This document shows, one piece after another, positions 27,169 to 36,561 of a stretch of DNA of 62,904 bases. Position numbers and translations under genes: made by a program. Under the pieces are notes generated by a model. The model made no database searches, was not told the DNA's origin, and saw only the letters and a list, made by a program, of their open reading frames with translations. Source of the stretch: an uncultured Alphaproteobacteria bacterium (GTDB lineage Bacteria > Pseudomonadota > Alphaproteobacteria > RF32 > CAG-239); contig CALXTR010000009.1 of assembly GCA_944391475.1 (NCBI GenBank), forward strand, positions 1-62,904, given 5' to 3'. The stretch's first letter is position 1; the number at the start of each line of letters is the position of its first letter.

Positions 27169-28056
27169 GTGCCTGAAAAACATATTGACTTTAAGGTAGA
27201 TTATAGCCGCCTGACGGTTTATTCTGAATACAACACCCAAGAGATGTTGTATCCGATAGTGTTGTCTTCTCCTCATAGCGGCAAAATGTTTCCTGAGGAG
27301 TTTCTGGCTCACACTCGGCTCTCCGAACAAGAATTGCGCTCCTCAGAAGACTGTTTTGTTGATGAGCTCGTTATGCCGGCCTCAGATGCTGGAATCCCGC
27401 TGATTGCAATGAATTTGCCACGGACATTTGTAGATGTCAGCCGTGACAAAATCGAGCTTGATGACAGTATGTATTTTAACCACCCATCGCCCCAAACCGG
27501 CATTGGCAGCCGCCGGTGTCGTGTGGGATTAGGTGTCATTCACCGTGCGGTGGCGCAAACCAAAAATATCTACGATGGACTCATTTCATATGACGAAGTT
27601 CAAGAGCGGATAAAAAATGTCTATGATGTGTACCATAAACGGCTCAAACAATTGGTAGATAAATGCTATAAGAAATTTGGTCTGTGCCTATTGGTGGATT
27701 GCCACTCTATGCCTGCCCAAATCTGTGGTATCATGAATGAGAAAAAGCCGATAGACTTTAGCTTAGGGACTTTGTTTGACGAGAGTTGTCCGAGCGATAT
27801 TTCCTCCCAACTGGCTCAAAAGCTAGAAACATACGATTATCGGGTCGAATTTAACCGTCCATATTCCGGAGGTTTTATTACTTTTAACTACTGCCAACCG
27901 CGAAAAAACATCTATACGTTGCAAATTGAGATGAATCGCAGCCTTTATATGCGGGAAAATGTGTACAAAAAGAATCCGCAATTTCAGAAAGTTAGCGCAA
28001 ATGTGAGCGATTCTCTCGTCGGCTTGGCAAAATTTTTACTGGATTTTAAAAAATAA
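27169..28056 (+). CDS. N-formylglutamate amidohydrolase family protein
   Basis: 295 aa from a GTG start; AAGGAG six bases upstream decides it. SSPHSGKMFP, then FVDVSRDKIELDDSMY, LLVDCHSMP and LQIEMNRSLYM match the FGase family, which has a zinc-dependent carboxypeptidase-like fold. Known members release formate from N-formyl-L-glutamate in histidine degradation. No hut genes are nearby, so the substrate may differ. Confidence 0.85.
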   Translation: MPEKHIDFKVDYSRLTVYSEYNTQEMLYPIVLSSPHSGKMFPEEFLAHTRLSEQELRSSEDCFVDELVMPASDAGIPLIAMNLPRTFVDVSRDKIELDDSMYFNHPSPQTGIGSRRCRVGLGVIHRAVAQTKNIYDGLISYDEVQERIKNVYDVYHKRLKQLVDKCYKKFGLCLLVDCHSMPAQICGIMNEKKPIDFSLGTLFDESCPSDISSQLAQKLETYDYRVEFNRPYSGGFITFNYCQPRKNIYTLQIEMNRSLYMRENVYKKNPQFQKVSANVSDSLVGLAKFLLDFKK

Positions 28057-28296
28057 CTGTGTTATAACCCCCCTTGTTTTAACCTGCCGAGTATATATAT
28101 TATTCGGTGAATTTTGATTATAAGCATAACCTCAAAGCCAGTCTTTGAGCCATGTTAGAGATAATAACAGGAGTTTATACTTATATTAACCTACCCCGGA
28201 TTTTGATTGATGAATTTGAGAGTAAAAAGCCGAGAGCAGATTGAAACAGGCACGAGAGGCCTAGGGGATATTTGTGGCACTCCGGGGAACAGAGGA

Positions 28297-29097
28297 ATGC
28301 GCAATAGCGTATCAAAATTTTTAATGTATTTTTTGTTAATGCTTTTAACCATGCTTCAGCCGCTTCAGGCAAGAGCAGACGAGCAAGCGCGTATCCGCGA
28401 TGCCAGTGTGTGCCTCAATGCGACTATAGAGGTTGAAAAAGAATATGGAATTCAAGAACATTTGTTAACCACCATCTCCAGTGTGGAAACCGGCCGTTGG
28501 GATGCTACTACCAGACAGAATGTGGCTTGGCCCTGGACCGTTAATGCCCAAGGTAAGGGTACGTTCTATCCCTCCAAAGCCGAGGCTATCCGCGCAGTTA
28601 AGAAGTTGCAAGCCCAAGGCGTGAAGAGTATTGATGTTGGTTGTATGCAAATTAACTTGTCTTACCACCCCGATGCATTTGAGAGCTTGGAAGAGGCCTT
28701 TGATCCTAAGGCAAATGTAACTTATGCGGCCAAGTTCTTAAATAATTTGTATGAAAATCGTGGCAATGACTGGATTAAAGCCGCCATGGCTTACCACTCC
28801 AGCGTACCGCAAAAGGCTCAGCGCTATAAGAAAAAGTTGGTCAAAGCCTATGAGAAAGTAAAACAAGCGCAAAACCTTCGTAACCAAAAACAAGCCGAGG
28901 TTAAGGTTGCGGTTGCCAAAATTCCCGGTCAGATGAAACCGGCGGCAAGAGTTCATGTCGAAGCACCGCACTTTAGCAAGGTTGCCTCCAATCCTAAGCG
29001 TGAGGCTCGGCTGATTGCTGATGCCAAGGCTTGGCGCGAGGCCAAATTAGCTGAATATCGTCAACGCAAAAATAAGCAATTGGCAGCAGCTGATTAG
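28297..29097 (+). CDS. Lytic transglycosylase (SLT domain)
   Basis: 266 aa from the ATG at 28297, chosen because a signal peptide begins there and ends at ARADE; an ATG at 28210 would add 29 polar residues. The SLT domain shows ISSVETGRWD with the catalytic Glu, GCMQINLSYH and MAYHSS. It cleaves peptidoglycan glycan strands in the periplasm. The C-terminus is basic, Lys/Ala-rich and disordered. It is the first gene of a long plus-strand run reaching comF. Confidence 0.82.
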   Translation: MRNSVSKFLMYFLLMLLTMLQPLQARADEQARIRDASVCLNATIEVEKEYGIQEHLLTTISSVETGRWDATTRQNVAWPWTVNAQGKGTFYPSKAEAIRAVKKLQAQGVKSIDVGCMQINLSYHPDAFESLEEAFDPKANVTYAAKFLNNLYENRGNDWIKAAMAYHSSVPQKAQRYKKKLVKAYEKVKQAQNLRNQKQAEVKVAVAKIPGQMKPAARVHVEAPHFSKVASNPKREARLIADAKAWREAKLAEYRQRKNKQLAAAD

Positions 29098-29127
29098 TAC
29101 TAAAAAATCTTATTTTGCAGCAGAATT

Positions 29128-30630
29128 GTGATTGAACAGTTAGATAAAATCGGGCTGTATTGGCAGCCCTTGGGCGGCAATAACATCGACCAAATCAGTG
29201 GCCACTGTTATCGCTATACCGATTGTTCTTACAATTCTGCTGCATTTGTTTATACCACCATCATTGTAGATATCGGCAAGTTTGACAACTACGACGCCTT
29301 AGGAGTCGAAGGTGCGGTGGCTGCGTTGCCCGATATCCGCCCCTTTTTAAACCGTGGTGTTTTTCAAGCCGCCGCAATTTTTATCACCCATTCTCACCCC
29401 GATCATCTCAATGGTTTGGTGCACTATTTGAAACTAGGCTATAAATTGCCTCCGGTGTACTTGGGACGTTATAGCGCGATGATTTTGGAAGACTTGTACA
29501 ACGAGTTTGAAATTCCGTTGGAAGTTCGTCCTGAATTACGATTTATCAAAGATGGAGATAAAATTTCTGTCGGTACATTAGATATTGAAGTTTTGGCATC
29601 ATCTCATACTTGTTTTGATAGCTTTGGCTTGGTTATCAAATCCTCCTCAAGCATGGTTTATCACACCGGCGACATGAAGCTAGATTCGAGTACCTATTTT
29701 CGCAAACCGACCAATCTTAAGCGCCTGAGTGAACTTTCGGGCAAGATTGATGCGGTGGTTGCTGATTTCTATGGGATTGTGGAAGAAGGCTATGCCATTA
29801 AAGAGGTAGATACGTTCAAACGCTTAGTTGCCATAATGAAAGCTCACTGCCGCTATCCCAAGATATTCATACCGGTTTATCCGACACACCCGGAAATGTA
29901 TATTATTGCCTTTTTGGCTGCGCTAAAATTGCGCAAGAATGTAGTTTTTTATGGCTCGGAAGATTTTTATAGCTATCTACACCTCATTATTGATTATGGT
30001 ATAGATTTTGAAAAGTTAGCCCGCGATAGAATTAAAGTCTTATACCACCCCGATGGCGGTTTGGCAGAGTTAAACCATAACTACGTAGTGATTGGAACAT
30101 ATAATTATCTAGCAGAAGTTTTTCGCCCCACCCGTAAAGATTCTTATGGAATTATCACCGCCAAAACCTTTTTTAATCCGCTCAAGGGGCAGTTTAATAT
30201 TCGTAGCATCAAGTTCACAAGTGTGGATGAGGAACCAAAATTGCAAGGCTTTGGCCATGGTTTTTTAGGCGATTATGAAAAATTGAACCAAATTTTGGGG
30301 AGCCCGCTGTTTATACCCACACATTGTCCACGTTTTGTGATTGATAATTTCCGTGAGCTAGGTGAGTTTTTAGGGTTTGAGTTGCTAAGACCTGCCGCCC
30401 GCAATAAGGATTTGTATCGCCTTAATGGAAAAGAATGTATAAAAGTCGGAACCGGACTTGCCGAGTGGTTGGCGGTTCGCTATAATGAAGAAGAAAATGA
30501 ACTCATTGCGGTGGAGCAAAAAGCCACTTCTGGACAAGGTTTTTTGAAACGCACGATTAGCAATCGGCGTTGCGCAACGAGGTTCAAGATGATATTAAAC
30601 CGCCGCCGCCAGCAGAGAAAAGAGGAATAG
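29128..30630 (+). CDS. Metallo-beta-lactamase-fold hydrolase (RNase J-like)
   Basis: 500 aa with a GTG start. The metal site is ITHSHPDHLNG (about residues 87-97), and GDMKLD supplies the second metal site. A beta-CASP-like insert (YPTHPEMYIIAFLAAL) and PTHCPRF near the C-terminus suggest the RNase J/beta-CASP group, but the first motif is HSHPDH, not the usual HGHEDH. The basic tail (ISNRRCATRFKMILNRRRQQ) would favour RNA. The thioesterase gene starts three bases after its stop. Confidence 0.7.
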   Translation: MIEQLDKIGLYWQPLGGNNIDQISGHCYRYTDCSYNSAAFVYTTIIVDIGKFDNYDALGVEGAVAALPDIRPFLNRGVFQAAAIFITHSHPDHLNGLVHYLKLGYKLPPVYLGRYSAMILEDLYNEFEIPLEVRPELRFIKDGDKISVGTLDIEVLASSHTCFDSFGLVIKSSSSMVYHTGDMKLDSSTYFRKPTNLKRLSELSGKIDAVVADFYGIVEEGYAIKEVDTFKRLVAIMKAHCRYPKIFIPVYPTHPEMYIIAFLAALKLRKNVVFYGSEDFYSYLHLIIDYGIDFEKLARDRIKVLYHPDGGLAELNHNYVVIGTYNYLAEVFRPTRKDSYGIITAKTFFNPLKGQFNIRSIKFTSVDEEPKLQGFGHGFLGDYEKLNQILGSPLFIPTHCPRFVIDNFRELGEFLGFELLRPAARNKDLYRLNGKECIKVGTGLAEWLAVRYNEEENELIAVEQKATSGQGFLKRTISNRRCATRFKMILNRRRQQRKEE

Positions 30631-30633
30631 GTA

Positions 30634-31365
30634 ATGGTTGAAAAATATAGCAAAACATATCATGTGCGTAGCTACGAGAGTGATAAAAACGGGGACTTGC
30701 GTTTGGTCACGCTGATGAATATTTTTCAGGATATGGCCGATACTCATGCTTCTGTGATGGGGTTAGGCATAGACTATTGCTTGACGCATGGTATGGCTTG
30801 GGTTGGTGCTAATTATCATCTAAAGATTGAGCGAATGCCCAAGCTTCATGAGCAAATTATTGTAGATACCTGGCCGGCAGTAGAGAAGAAATTGGGAGCA
30901 TTGCGCGATTTTGTGGTAAAAGGAGCCGACGGACAAGAGATAATTTGGGCTTCCAGCCAGTGGATATTGATAGATGCTAAAAAGAAGCGCCCTTTGGCTT
31001 TGCGCGCTAATTTGCCGCAATATTGCGTGGTAGACGGCCGCGCCATGAAAGAGGAATTTAATCATCATTTAGAAACTCCGCAAAGAACCGATTTTAAGAT
31101 GCAGTTCAATGTGCGCTTTGATGATATTGACCTGAACAATCATGTCAACAATGCGGTGTATCCGCTCTGGGCCTCAGAAGCGGTGCCGAGTGATTTTCGT
31201 TTAGGTAAGCAAATTTGCGAGCTGGAAGTGGTGTTCAAAAAAGAGTGCCATTTAGGTGAACAAGTAGTGGTTTTAAGTGAAATTAATGAGCGCGAAACCC
31301 GACATCTTATTACCGCCCAAGGAGATAATCGTGAACTTGCCTTGGTGCGGATTGTCTGGAAATAG
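30634..31365 (+). CDS. Acyl-ACP thioesterase family protein
   Basis: 243 aa with two hotdog domains. YHVRSYESDKNGDLRLVTLM and MNIFQDMADTHA open the first. RFDDIDLNNHVNNAVY (about residues 155-170) carries the Asp-Asn-His active site of the FatA/FatB and bacterial acyl-ACP thioesterase family. It releases fatty acids from acyl carrier protein. It is tightly linked to the upstream hydrolase gene. Confidence 0.88.
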   Translation: MVEKYSKTYHVRSYESDKNGDLRLVTLMNIFQDMADTHASVMGLGIDYCLTHGMAWVGANYHLKIERMPKLHEQIIVDTWPAVEKKLGALRDFVVKGADGQEIIWASSQWILIDAKKKRPLALRANLPQYCVVDGRAMKEEFNHHLETPQRTDFKMQFNVRFDDIDLNNHVNNAVYPLWASEAVPSDFRLGKQICELEVVFKKECHLGEQVVVLSEINERETRHLITAQGDNRELALVRIVWK

Positions 31366-31454
31366 AAAAATTGCCCTCCCAATAATATTTATTGTTTACA
31401 AAATATTGAATTTTTCCTATTGTTTTCCTAAATTTGCAAGTAAGGAATAGTAAG

Positions 31455-32207
31455 ATGAGTGCGCTGCTGGAAATTGAAAATTTATATGCTCGAGTTGGTG
31501 ATAAGGAAGTAATTAAAAACCTTAATCTCACCATTAATGAAGGTGAGGTCCATGCCATTATGGGCCCAAACGGCGCCGGCAAATCTACCTTGTCTTATGT
31601 CTTGAGTGGCAAGCCAGGATATGAGGTTACTTCAGGTTCGATTCGTTTTAAGGGTAAGGACCTTAGTGCCCTTTCCACCGAAGAGCGCGCCCGTGAAGGG
31701 ATTTTCCTTTGTATGCAGTATCCGGTTGAAATCCCCGGCGTTCCGGTTTCAAGCTTTTTGAAACACGCGGTCAATGCTGTGCGCAAACACCAAAATTTGC
31801 CCGAGCTAGATACTTTTGAGTTTTTGAAAACTCTCCGCGAAGAAGGCAGAAAGCTTGGTATTGATAATGAAATGCTCAAACGTCCGATAAATGTAGGTTT
31901 TTCAGGTGGGGAGAAAAAACGGCTTGAAACCCTGCAAATGACAGTTCTAAAACCGGTATTTTCCATTTTAGATGAAGCCGATTCCGGTTTGGATATTGAT
32001 GCCCTAAAGGTGGTCGCCGAAGGGATAAATTCTTTGCGCAATGAGCACAACTCAATGCTTGTCATTACCCACTATCAACGCTTGCTGCAATATATTGTGC
32101 CAGATGTCGTGCATATTTTTGCCGACGGACATATTGTAAAATCAGGTGATAAATCCTTGGCCGCAGAGCTTGAAGAAACCGGCTATGCCGAATATAGGAA
32201 TGAGTAA
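31455..32207 (+). CDS. sufC: Fe-S assembly ATPase SufC
   Basis: 250 aa from the ATG at 31455, with AAGGAA upstream. ABC-type ATPase: Walker A GPNGAGKST, FSGGEKKRLE signature, Walker B FSILDEADSGLDIDA (SufC-specific). It powers the SufBCD scaffold. sufD starts inside its last codons. Confidence 0.96.
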   Translation: MSALLEIENLYARVGDKEVIKNLNLTINEGEVHAIMGPNGAGKSTLSYVLSGKPGYEVTSGSIRFKGKDLSALSTEERAREGIFLCMQYPVEIPGVPVSSFLKHAVNAVRKHQNLPELDTFEFLKTLREEGRKLGIDNEMLKRPINVGFSGGEKKRLETLQMTVLKPVFSILDEADSGLDIDALKVVAEGINSLRNEHNSMLVITHYQRLLQYIVPDVVHIFADGHIVKSGDKSLAAELEETGYAEYRNE

Positions 32208-33519
32208 AATGCCGGGCCTGTTGCAATCAAAGGAAATGGAAGGAAGCGAGCTGATTTGGCTTGAGGCATTGCGCCAAAAAGGCGCGGTGGCTTTTGAGCA
32301 GTTGGGGCTGCCTACAGCCAAGACCGAGGCTTGGAAATATACCAAACTGCGGATGCTAAATGCCGATGATTTTGAATTTCCGAGCCCAGAAGAACAAACT
32401 TGTCATTGTGGTTGCCACCACCATGAAGGAGAAGATGAACACTGCCATTGTGAGGGACATGATTGCGCTTGCCATGTAGACTTTCCGTTTGAAAGCTATA
32501 TGGTGCGGTTTAAAAATGGTGCTTTTGTGGCGCCTCACCCCAAACTTCCCGAAGGTGTAGAGGTCATGACCCTTATGGAAGCCGCTCACTTGGAAGAAGA
32601 CGTCAAAGCCAAGCTTGGCAAGTTGATTGAACTGGATAATTACCCCTTTGCCGCCTTAAATACTGCTTATCTGGAAGAAGGCTTGTTTATTAATATCCGT
32701 AAGGGCGTGAAGTTGGATAAGCCGCTCATCATTGACCATTTGGCCCGCCCCCAAGATAAGAACTTGTTTTGGAATTTACGGCATTTGATTGTGGTCGAAA
32801 ATGGTGCCGAAGCTGAAATTATTGAGAATTATCGTTATAGCGGAGCCGAAAAGTCGCGCTATTTTGCCAATATTGTGAGCGAGATTTATGTCGGCCGCAA
32901 TGCCAAGTTGAGGCACTACAAATTGCAAGACGAGGCTTTTAAGGCTTGCCATTTGGCGCTGAGTGCGGTGCAGGTCAAAGCTGATGGAACATATAATCAC
33001 TTTTGCGCCCAAAAAGGTGCTGATGTCGGCCGCAATGAAGTAGTGGTCAAGCTGGTGGAAGAAGGGGCCGAGGCTAGAGTAGATGCCGCTTATAAGATGT
33101 CGGGCTGGGCCACATTAGATACCACTACCGACATTCGCCACTTGGCTCCCCATACCAAGTCGGAACAACTGGTCAAAGGTGTGGTCGATGGCGATGCCAA
33201 AGGTGTTTTCCAAGGTCGGATACATATTGCTTCGGATTCGCAACAAACCGAAGGCCGCCAGCTGCATCAGGCTTTGTTGTTGAGCGATAGGGCTGAGATA
33301 GATGTCAAACCTGAGCTTGAAATTTTTGCCGACGATGTTAAATGTTCTCACGGTGCCGCCAGTGGTGAACTTGATGAAGAACAGTTGTTCTATATGCGCT
33401 CTCGCGGTATAGATGCCGATGAGGCCAGACAAATATTGGTTGAGGCCTTTTTAGACGATGTTTTAATGCAGGTTGAAGATGAAGCCGTTCGGATATGGCT
33501 GAAATCTGTGTTGCAATAG
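32200..33519 (+). CDS. sufD: Fe-S assembly protein SufD with His/Cys-rich insert
   Basis: 439 aa from the ATG at 32200, eight bases inside sufC and preceded by TAGGA. The C-terminal half is typical SufD (SDSQQTEGRQLHQALLLSDR, DVKCSHGAASGELDEEQLFY). The N-terminal domain contains an unusual insert at residues 68-92 with seven Cys and eight His, in the pattern CHCGCHHH, EHCHCEGHD, CACH, ending just before a normal FPFESYMV. Ordinary SufD has no such element. It probably binds a metal (Fe, Zn, Ni or Cu) and might load or sense iron. SufD itself forms SufBC2D, required for iron entry. Confidence 0.93.
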   Translation: MSKMPGLLQSKEMEGSELIWLEALRQKGAVAFEQLGLPTAKTEAWKYTKLRMLNADDFEFPSPEEQTCHCGCHHHEGEDEHCHCEGHDCACHVDFPFESYMVRFKNGAFVAPHPKLPEGVEVMTLMEAAHLEEDVKAKLGKLIELDNYPFAALNTAYLEEGLFINIRKGVKLDKPLIIDHLARPQDKNLFWNLRHLIVVENGAEAEIIENYRYSGAEKSRYFANIVSEIYVGRNAKLRHYKLQDEAFKACHLALSAVQVKADGTYNHFCAQKGADVGRNEVVVKLVEEGAEARVDAAYKMSGWATLDTTTDIRHLAPHTKSEQLVKGVVDGDAKGVFQGRIHIASDSQQTEGRQLHQALLLSDRAEIDVKPELEIFADDVKCSHGAASGELDEEQLFYMRSRGIDADEARQILVEAFLDDVLMQVEDEAVRIWLKSVLQ

Positions 33520-33534
33520 TTAGGGGATAGAAAA

Positions 33535-34749
33535 ATGTATGATATTGAACAAATCCGCCGCGACTTTCCGATTTTAAGTGTCAGTATCAATGGGCACCCT
33601 AATACATTTTTAGATACGGCCGCATCAGCCCAAAAACCCCAATGCGTGATAGATGCCGTTAGCCAAACCTATGCTAATAGCTACGCCAATGTTCACCGCG
33701 GAGCTTATTATCTCTCCGAAGAAATGACGGTTAAGTATGAGCAAGCTCGCGCTAAGGTCCGCAAATTTTTGAATGCGGCTTCTGAGCACGAAATTGTCTT
33801 TACCCGCAATGCCACTGAGGCGCTTAACTTGGTGGCTTATTCTTGGGGAAGAAAATTCTTAAAACCCGGTGATGAAGTCTTAATTTCGCAGGCTGAACAC
33901 CATGCAAATTTAATTCCTTGGCAGATTTTGCGTGATGAAATCGGGATAAAATTGCAGATTTTCAAAATTGCCGATGACGGCAGTTATGTTGCAGATGAAT
34001 TTTTAGGATTGCTGAGCGAAAAGACCAAACTGGTTTCGGTTACCGCCATGTCCAATGTCTTGGGAACAGTATTCCCGATTGCCGATATGGTCAAAGCTGC
34101 GCATCGGGTTGGAGCCTTGTTTATGGTTGATGCCTGCCAGTATGCTGCGCACCGCAAAATTGACGTCCAAGACTGGGATTGCGACTTTTTGGCTTTTTCG
34201 GGGCACAAGACCTATGGACCGAGCGGCATTGGAGTTTTGTATGGCAAAATGTCGCTCTTAGAGCAAATGCCACCCTATCAGGTCGGTGGCGATATGGTTG
34301 ATACGGTCAGCTATGACCATACGACTTATGCATTGCCTCCGGCTCGTTTTGAAGCCGGCACTCCGGCCATGGTCGATGCCATTGGTTTGGGGGTGGCCTT
34401 AGACTATTTGCAAAATCTGGGTTGGGACAATTTGTGCGCTCATGAAGAAGAGTTGATTGCCTATACCAATGCCAAATTGCAAGAAATACCTGGACTAAAA
34501 ATCATTGGTACCGCTGCCGACAAAGGCGGAGTCTTCTCCTTTGATTTGAACGGAATCCATGCGCAAGATGTGGCCTTTATTTTGGATAAAGAAGGGGTGG
34601 CTGTCCGCACCGGACATCACTGCGCCGAACCCTTGATTAAGCGTATGGGCTATACCTCACTGGCCAGAGCCTCTTTAGGTTTGTATACCTCTCACCAAGA
34701 TATAGACCGCTTTGTTAACGCCTTACAGAAAACCCAGAGCTTTTTTTGA
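33535..34749 (+). CDS. sufS: Cysteine desulfurase SufS
   Basis: 404 aa, group II type. FLDTAASAQKP, VFTRNATEALNLVAYSWG, the PLP lysine in AFSGHKTYGPSG, and the persulfide Cys in RTGHHCAEPL (about residue 363). It takes sulfur from cysteine and hands it to SufE, which is encoded downstream. AGGGG precedes the start, 15 bases after sufD. Confidence 0.96.
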   Translation: MYDIEQIRRDFPILSVSINGHPNTFLDTAASAQKPQCVIDAVSQTYANSYANVHRGAYYLSEEMTVKYEQARAKVRKFLNAASEHEIVFTRNATEALNLVAYSWGRKFLKPGDEVLISQAEHHANLIPWQILRDEIGIKLQIFKIADDGSYVADEFLGLLSEKTKLVSVTAMSNVLGTVFPIADMVKAAHRVGALFMVDACQYAAHRKIDVQDWDCDFLAFSGHKTYGPSGIGVLYGKMSLLEQMPPYQVGGDMVDTVSYDHTTYALPPARFEAGTPAMVDAIGLGVALDYLQNLGWDNLCAHEEELIAYTNAKLQEIPGLKIIGTAADKGGVFSFDLNGIHAQDVAFILDKEGVAVRTGHHCAEPLIKRMGYTSLARASLGLYTSHQDIDRFVNALQKTQSFF

Positions 34750-34834
34750 GTAAAGCTGGTATAAGCAGGGCGAAATGCTTGCAATTGAGCCTTTGCCGAT
34801 GTATAAAAAACATAAGTAATCGGAAAGGTAGATA

Positions 34835-35269
34835 ATGTCAGAAGAAAGCAAAACAAATACGGAAATTTCCCCCACCGAGGCCAGCTTGCTCGAGGCCATG
34901 ACTCAGCCGTTGCCTAATACCGACTATAAGGTAACCTTAGGAGAACCGCTGAAAGAAGGGGAAAAAATAGCCTCTAAAGAAGAAATTATCGATGCGCTTA
35001 AAACTGTTTCCGACCCCGAGATTATGGTCAATATCTGGGATATGGGCTTGGTCTATGATATTCGCCAGCAAGAAAATGGCGATGTTGAGATAGATATGAC
35101 TGTTACAGCACCCACTTGTCCGGTAGCCGGTGTTTTGCCCGGTCAGGCTGCCGAGGTGGTGTCTAATGTAAGCGGAGTAGGGGTGGTTACAGTGCAATTG
35201 GTTTGGGAACCGGCATGGACCTTTGAGCGCATGAGCGATGACGCCAAAATGATGTTTGAACTGTTTTAG
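34835..35269 (+). CDS. sufT: SUF-associated MIP18/DUF59 protein (SufT-like)
   Basis: 144 aa. An N-terminal variable region is followed by the DUF59 core: EEIIDALKTVSDPEIMVNIW, DMGLVYDI, then VTAPTCPVAGVLP with the conserved Cys. Such proteins help mature Fe-S proteins. The 85-base spacer after sufS is the longest inside the sufC-comF run and might hold an internal promoter. Confidence 0.9.
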   Translation: MSEESKTNTEISPTEASLLEAMTQPLPNTDYKVTLGEPLKEGEKIASKEEIIDALKTVSDPEIMVNIWDMGLVYDIRQQENGDVEIDMTVTAPTCPVAGVLPGQAAEVVSNVSGVGVVTVQLVWEPAWTFERMSDDAKMMFELF

Positions 35270-35278
35270 GAGTGTGTG

Positions 35279-36154
35279 ATGGAACCAATTTTTTTAGCGC
35301 GTCACCGCTTTGAAGGCCGAGATATCGATTCTTTTGTGGTTCCTGCTGCCCAATTGCAAGCCGCACCGCAAGCTCCAATTTGCCTTCCTGAAATTGAATA
35401 TCAAAACCACGACATCAAACCAGATGCTCCTCATATCGGAATGATTATGGCATTAGAAAAAGGCTATGACGGCTACGTTATAGACGAACCCTATGTTCAG
35501 GCTTTGCTCGCCCAAGGTGTCAGATTGAGCTTTATCACTTATGCAAATGTTGAGGACGAGCTTGCGCGCTTGCCCCTAGATGCTTTGTTGTTAATCGGCG
35601 GCAATTTCGATTCGCCGCGCGAATATTACCTTCACCCCGAATATTTACCGGCGGAACACTGCTTGTCAGCCCGTTCTTTGGCCTATCTGAGCGCGATTGC
35701 CTATGCTCAAAAACATCAAATGCCGGTTTTGGGGATTTGTGCCGGTTTTCAAATGCTGGCCGGATTCTTTGGGGCTAAGATGTATGTTAATGTAAAAAAC
35801 GAGCTCCATAGCCAAATTGCGCATAAAGCTGACAAATATCAAGATGCCCACACTGTCAAATTGGTTAAAGGCAGTAAACTAGCCGCGATTTGTGGAAATA
35901 AGGCGGAGATTATGGTCAATTCGGTGCATAGCGAAGGCGTGGCTGAGTTTTCGCTGCCTAAAATTGCCGTGGCAGCACGTGCAGAAGATGGCAATGTGGA
36001 AGCAGTAGAGATGATGGGTGATTGGTTTGCACTTGGTGTCCAGTGGCATCCGGAATATTTGTGCCGCCGCTCGGAAGAGGCCGCAGCATTGTTTGCTGCC
36101 TTGGTGGAAGAGGCTAAAAAATATCGCTTGGAGAATATGAATGCAGATAGATGA
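35279..36154 (+). CDS. Class I glutamine amidotransferase-like hydrolase (peptidase C26)
   Basis: 291 aa from the ATG at 35279 (TAGGAG upstream). The nucleophile elbow GICAGFQMLAG and GVQWHPEYL give the Cys-His-Glu triad of gamma-glutamyl-GABA hydrolase-like enzymes (PuuD family). It hydrolyses gamma-glutamyl amide bonds. Its presence between sufT and sufE is unusual and might link glutamyl metabolism to SUF, but that is inference. Its 3' end overlaps sufE by 14 bases. Confidence 0.85.
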   Translation: MEPIFLARHRFEGRDIDSFVVPAAQLQAAPQAPICLPEIEYQNHDIKPDAPHIGMIMALEKGYDGYVIDEPYVQALLAQGVRLSFITYANVEDELARLPLDALLLIGGNFDSPREYYLHPEYLPAEHCLSARSLAYLSAIAYAQKHQMPVLGICAGFQMLAGFFGAKMYVNVKNELHSQIAHKADKYQDAHTVKLVKGSKLAAICGNKAEIMVNSVHSEGVAEFSLPKIAVAARAEDGNVEAVEMMGDWFALGVQWHPEYLCRRSEEAAALFAALVEEAKKYRLENMNADR

Positions 36155-36551
36155 GTTGATAGAAAATTTTGAGCTTTTGGAGGATTGGGAGGACAAATAT
36201 CGCTATTTGATAGATTTAGGGGCTAAACTCCCGCCCTTGCCGCAAGAATTGCAAAGCGAAGAATGGAAAGTCAGCGGTTGTCAATCTCAAGTTTGGTTAG
36301 TGCCGGAAGTGGTTATGGAAAATGGGCAGAAATTGCTCGATTTCAAAGGCAGTAGCGATGCCGCCATTGTTAAAGGCATTGTGGCCGTGGTACTAAGTAT
36401 TTTTGCACATAAAACGCCTGCCGAAATTAAAGAAATTGCAGTTGAAAATATTTTTGCTAAACTAGGCTTATCTGAACATTTAAGCCCGAGCCGTCGCAAC
36501 GGCTTGTCGGCCATGACCGATAAGATTCGTTATTATGCGGAAGTACTGTAA
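36141..36551 (+). CDS. sufE: Sulfur acceptor SufE
   Basis: 136 aa. WEDKYRYLIDLGAKLPPLP, VSGCQSQVWL with the sulfur-accepting Cys, and LSPSRRNGLSAM match SufE. It accepts persulfide sulfur from SufS and delivers it to SufB. Confidence 0.95.
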   Translation: MQIDELIENFELLEDWEDKYRYLIDLGAKLPPLPQELQSEEWKVSGCQSQVWLVPEVVMENGQKLLDFKGSSDAAIVKGIVAVVLSIFAHKTPAEIKEIAVENIFAKLGLSEHLSPSRRNGLSAMTDKIRYYAEVL

Positions 36552-36561
36552 AGGAAGATAG

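Noticed and set aside
34775..34819. 14-codon frame in the spacer before sufT
   Set aside because: It has a weak GGGCG upstream and could be a leader peptide, but there is no codon bias, attenuator hairpin or terminator to support it.
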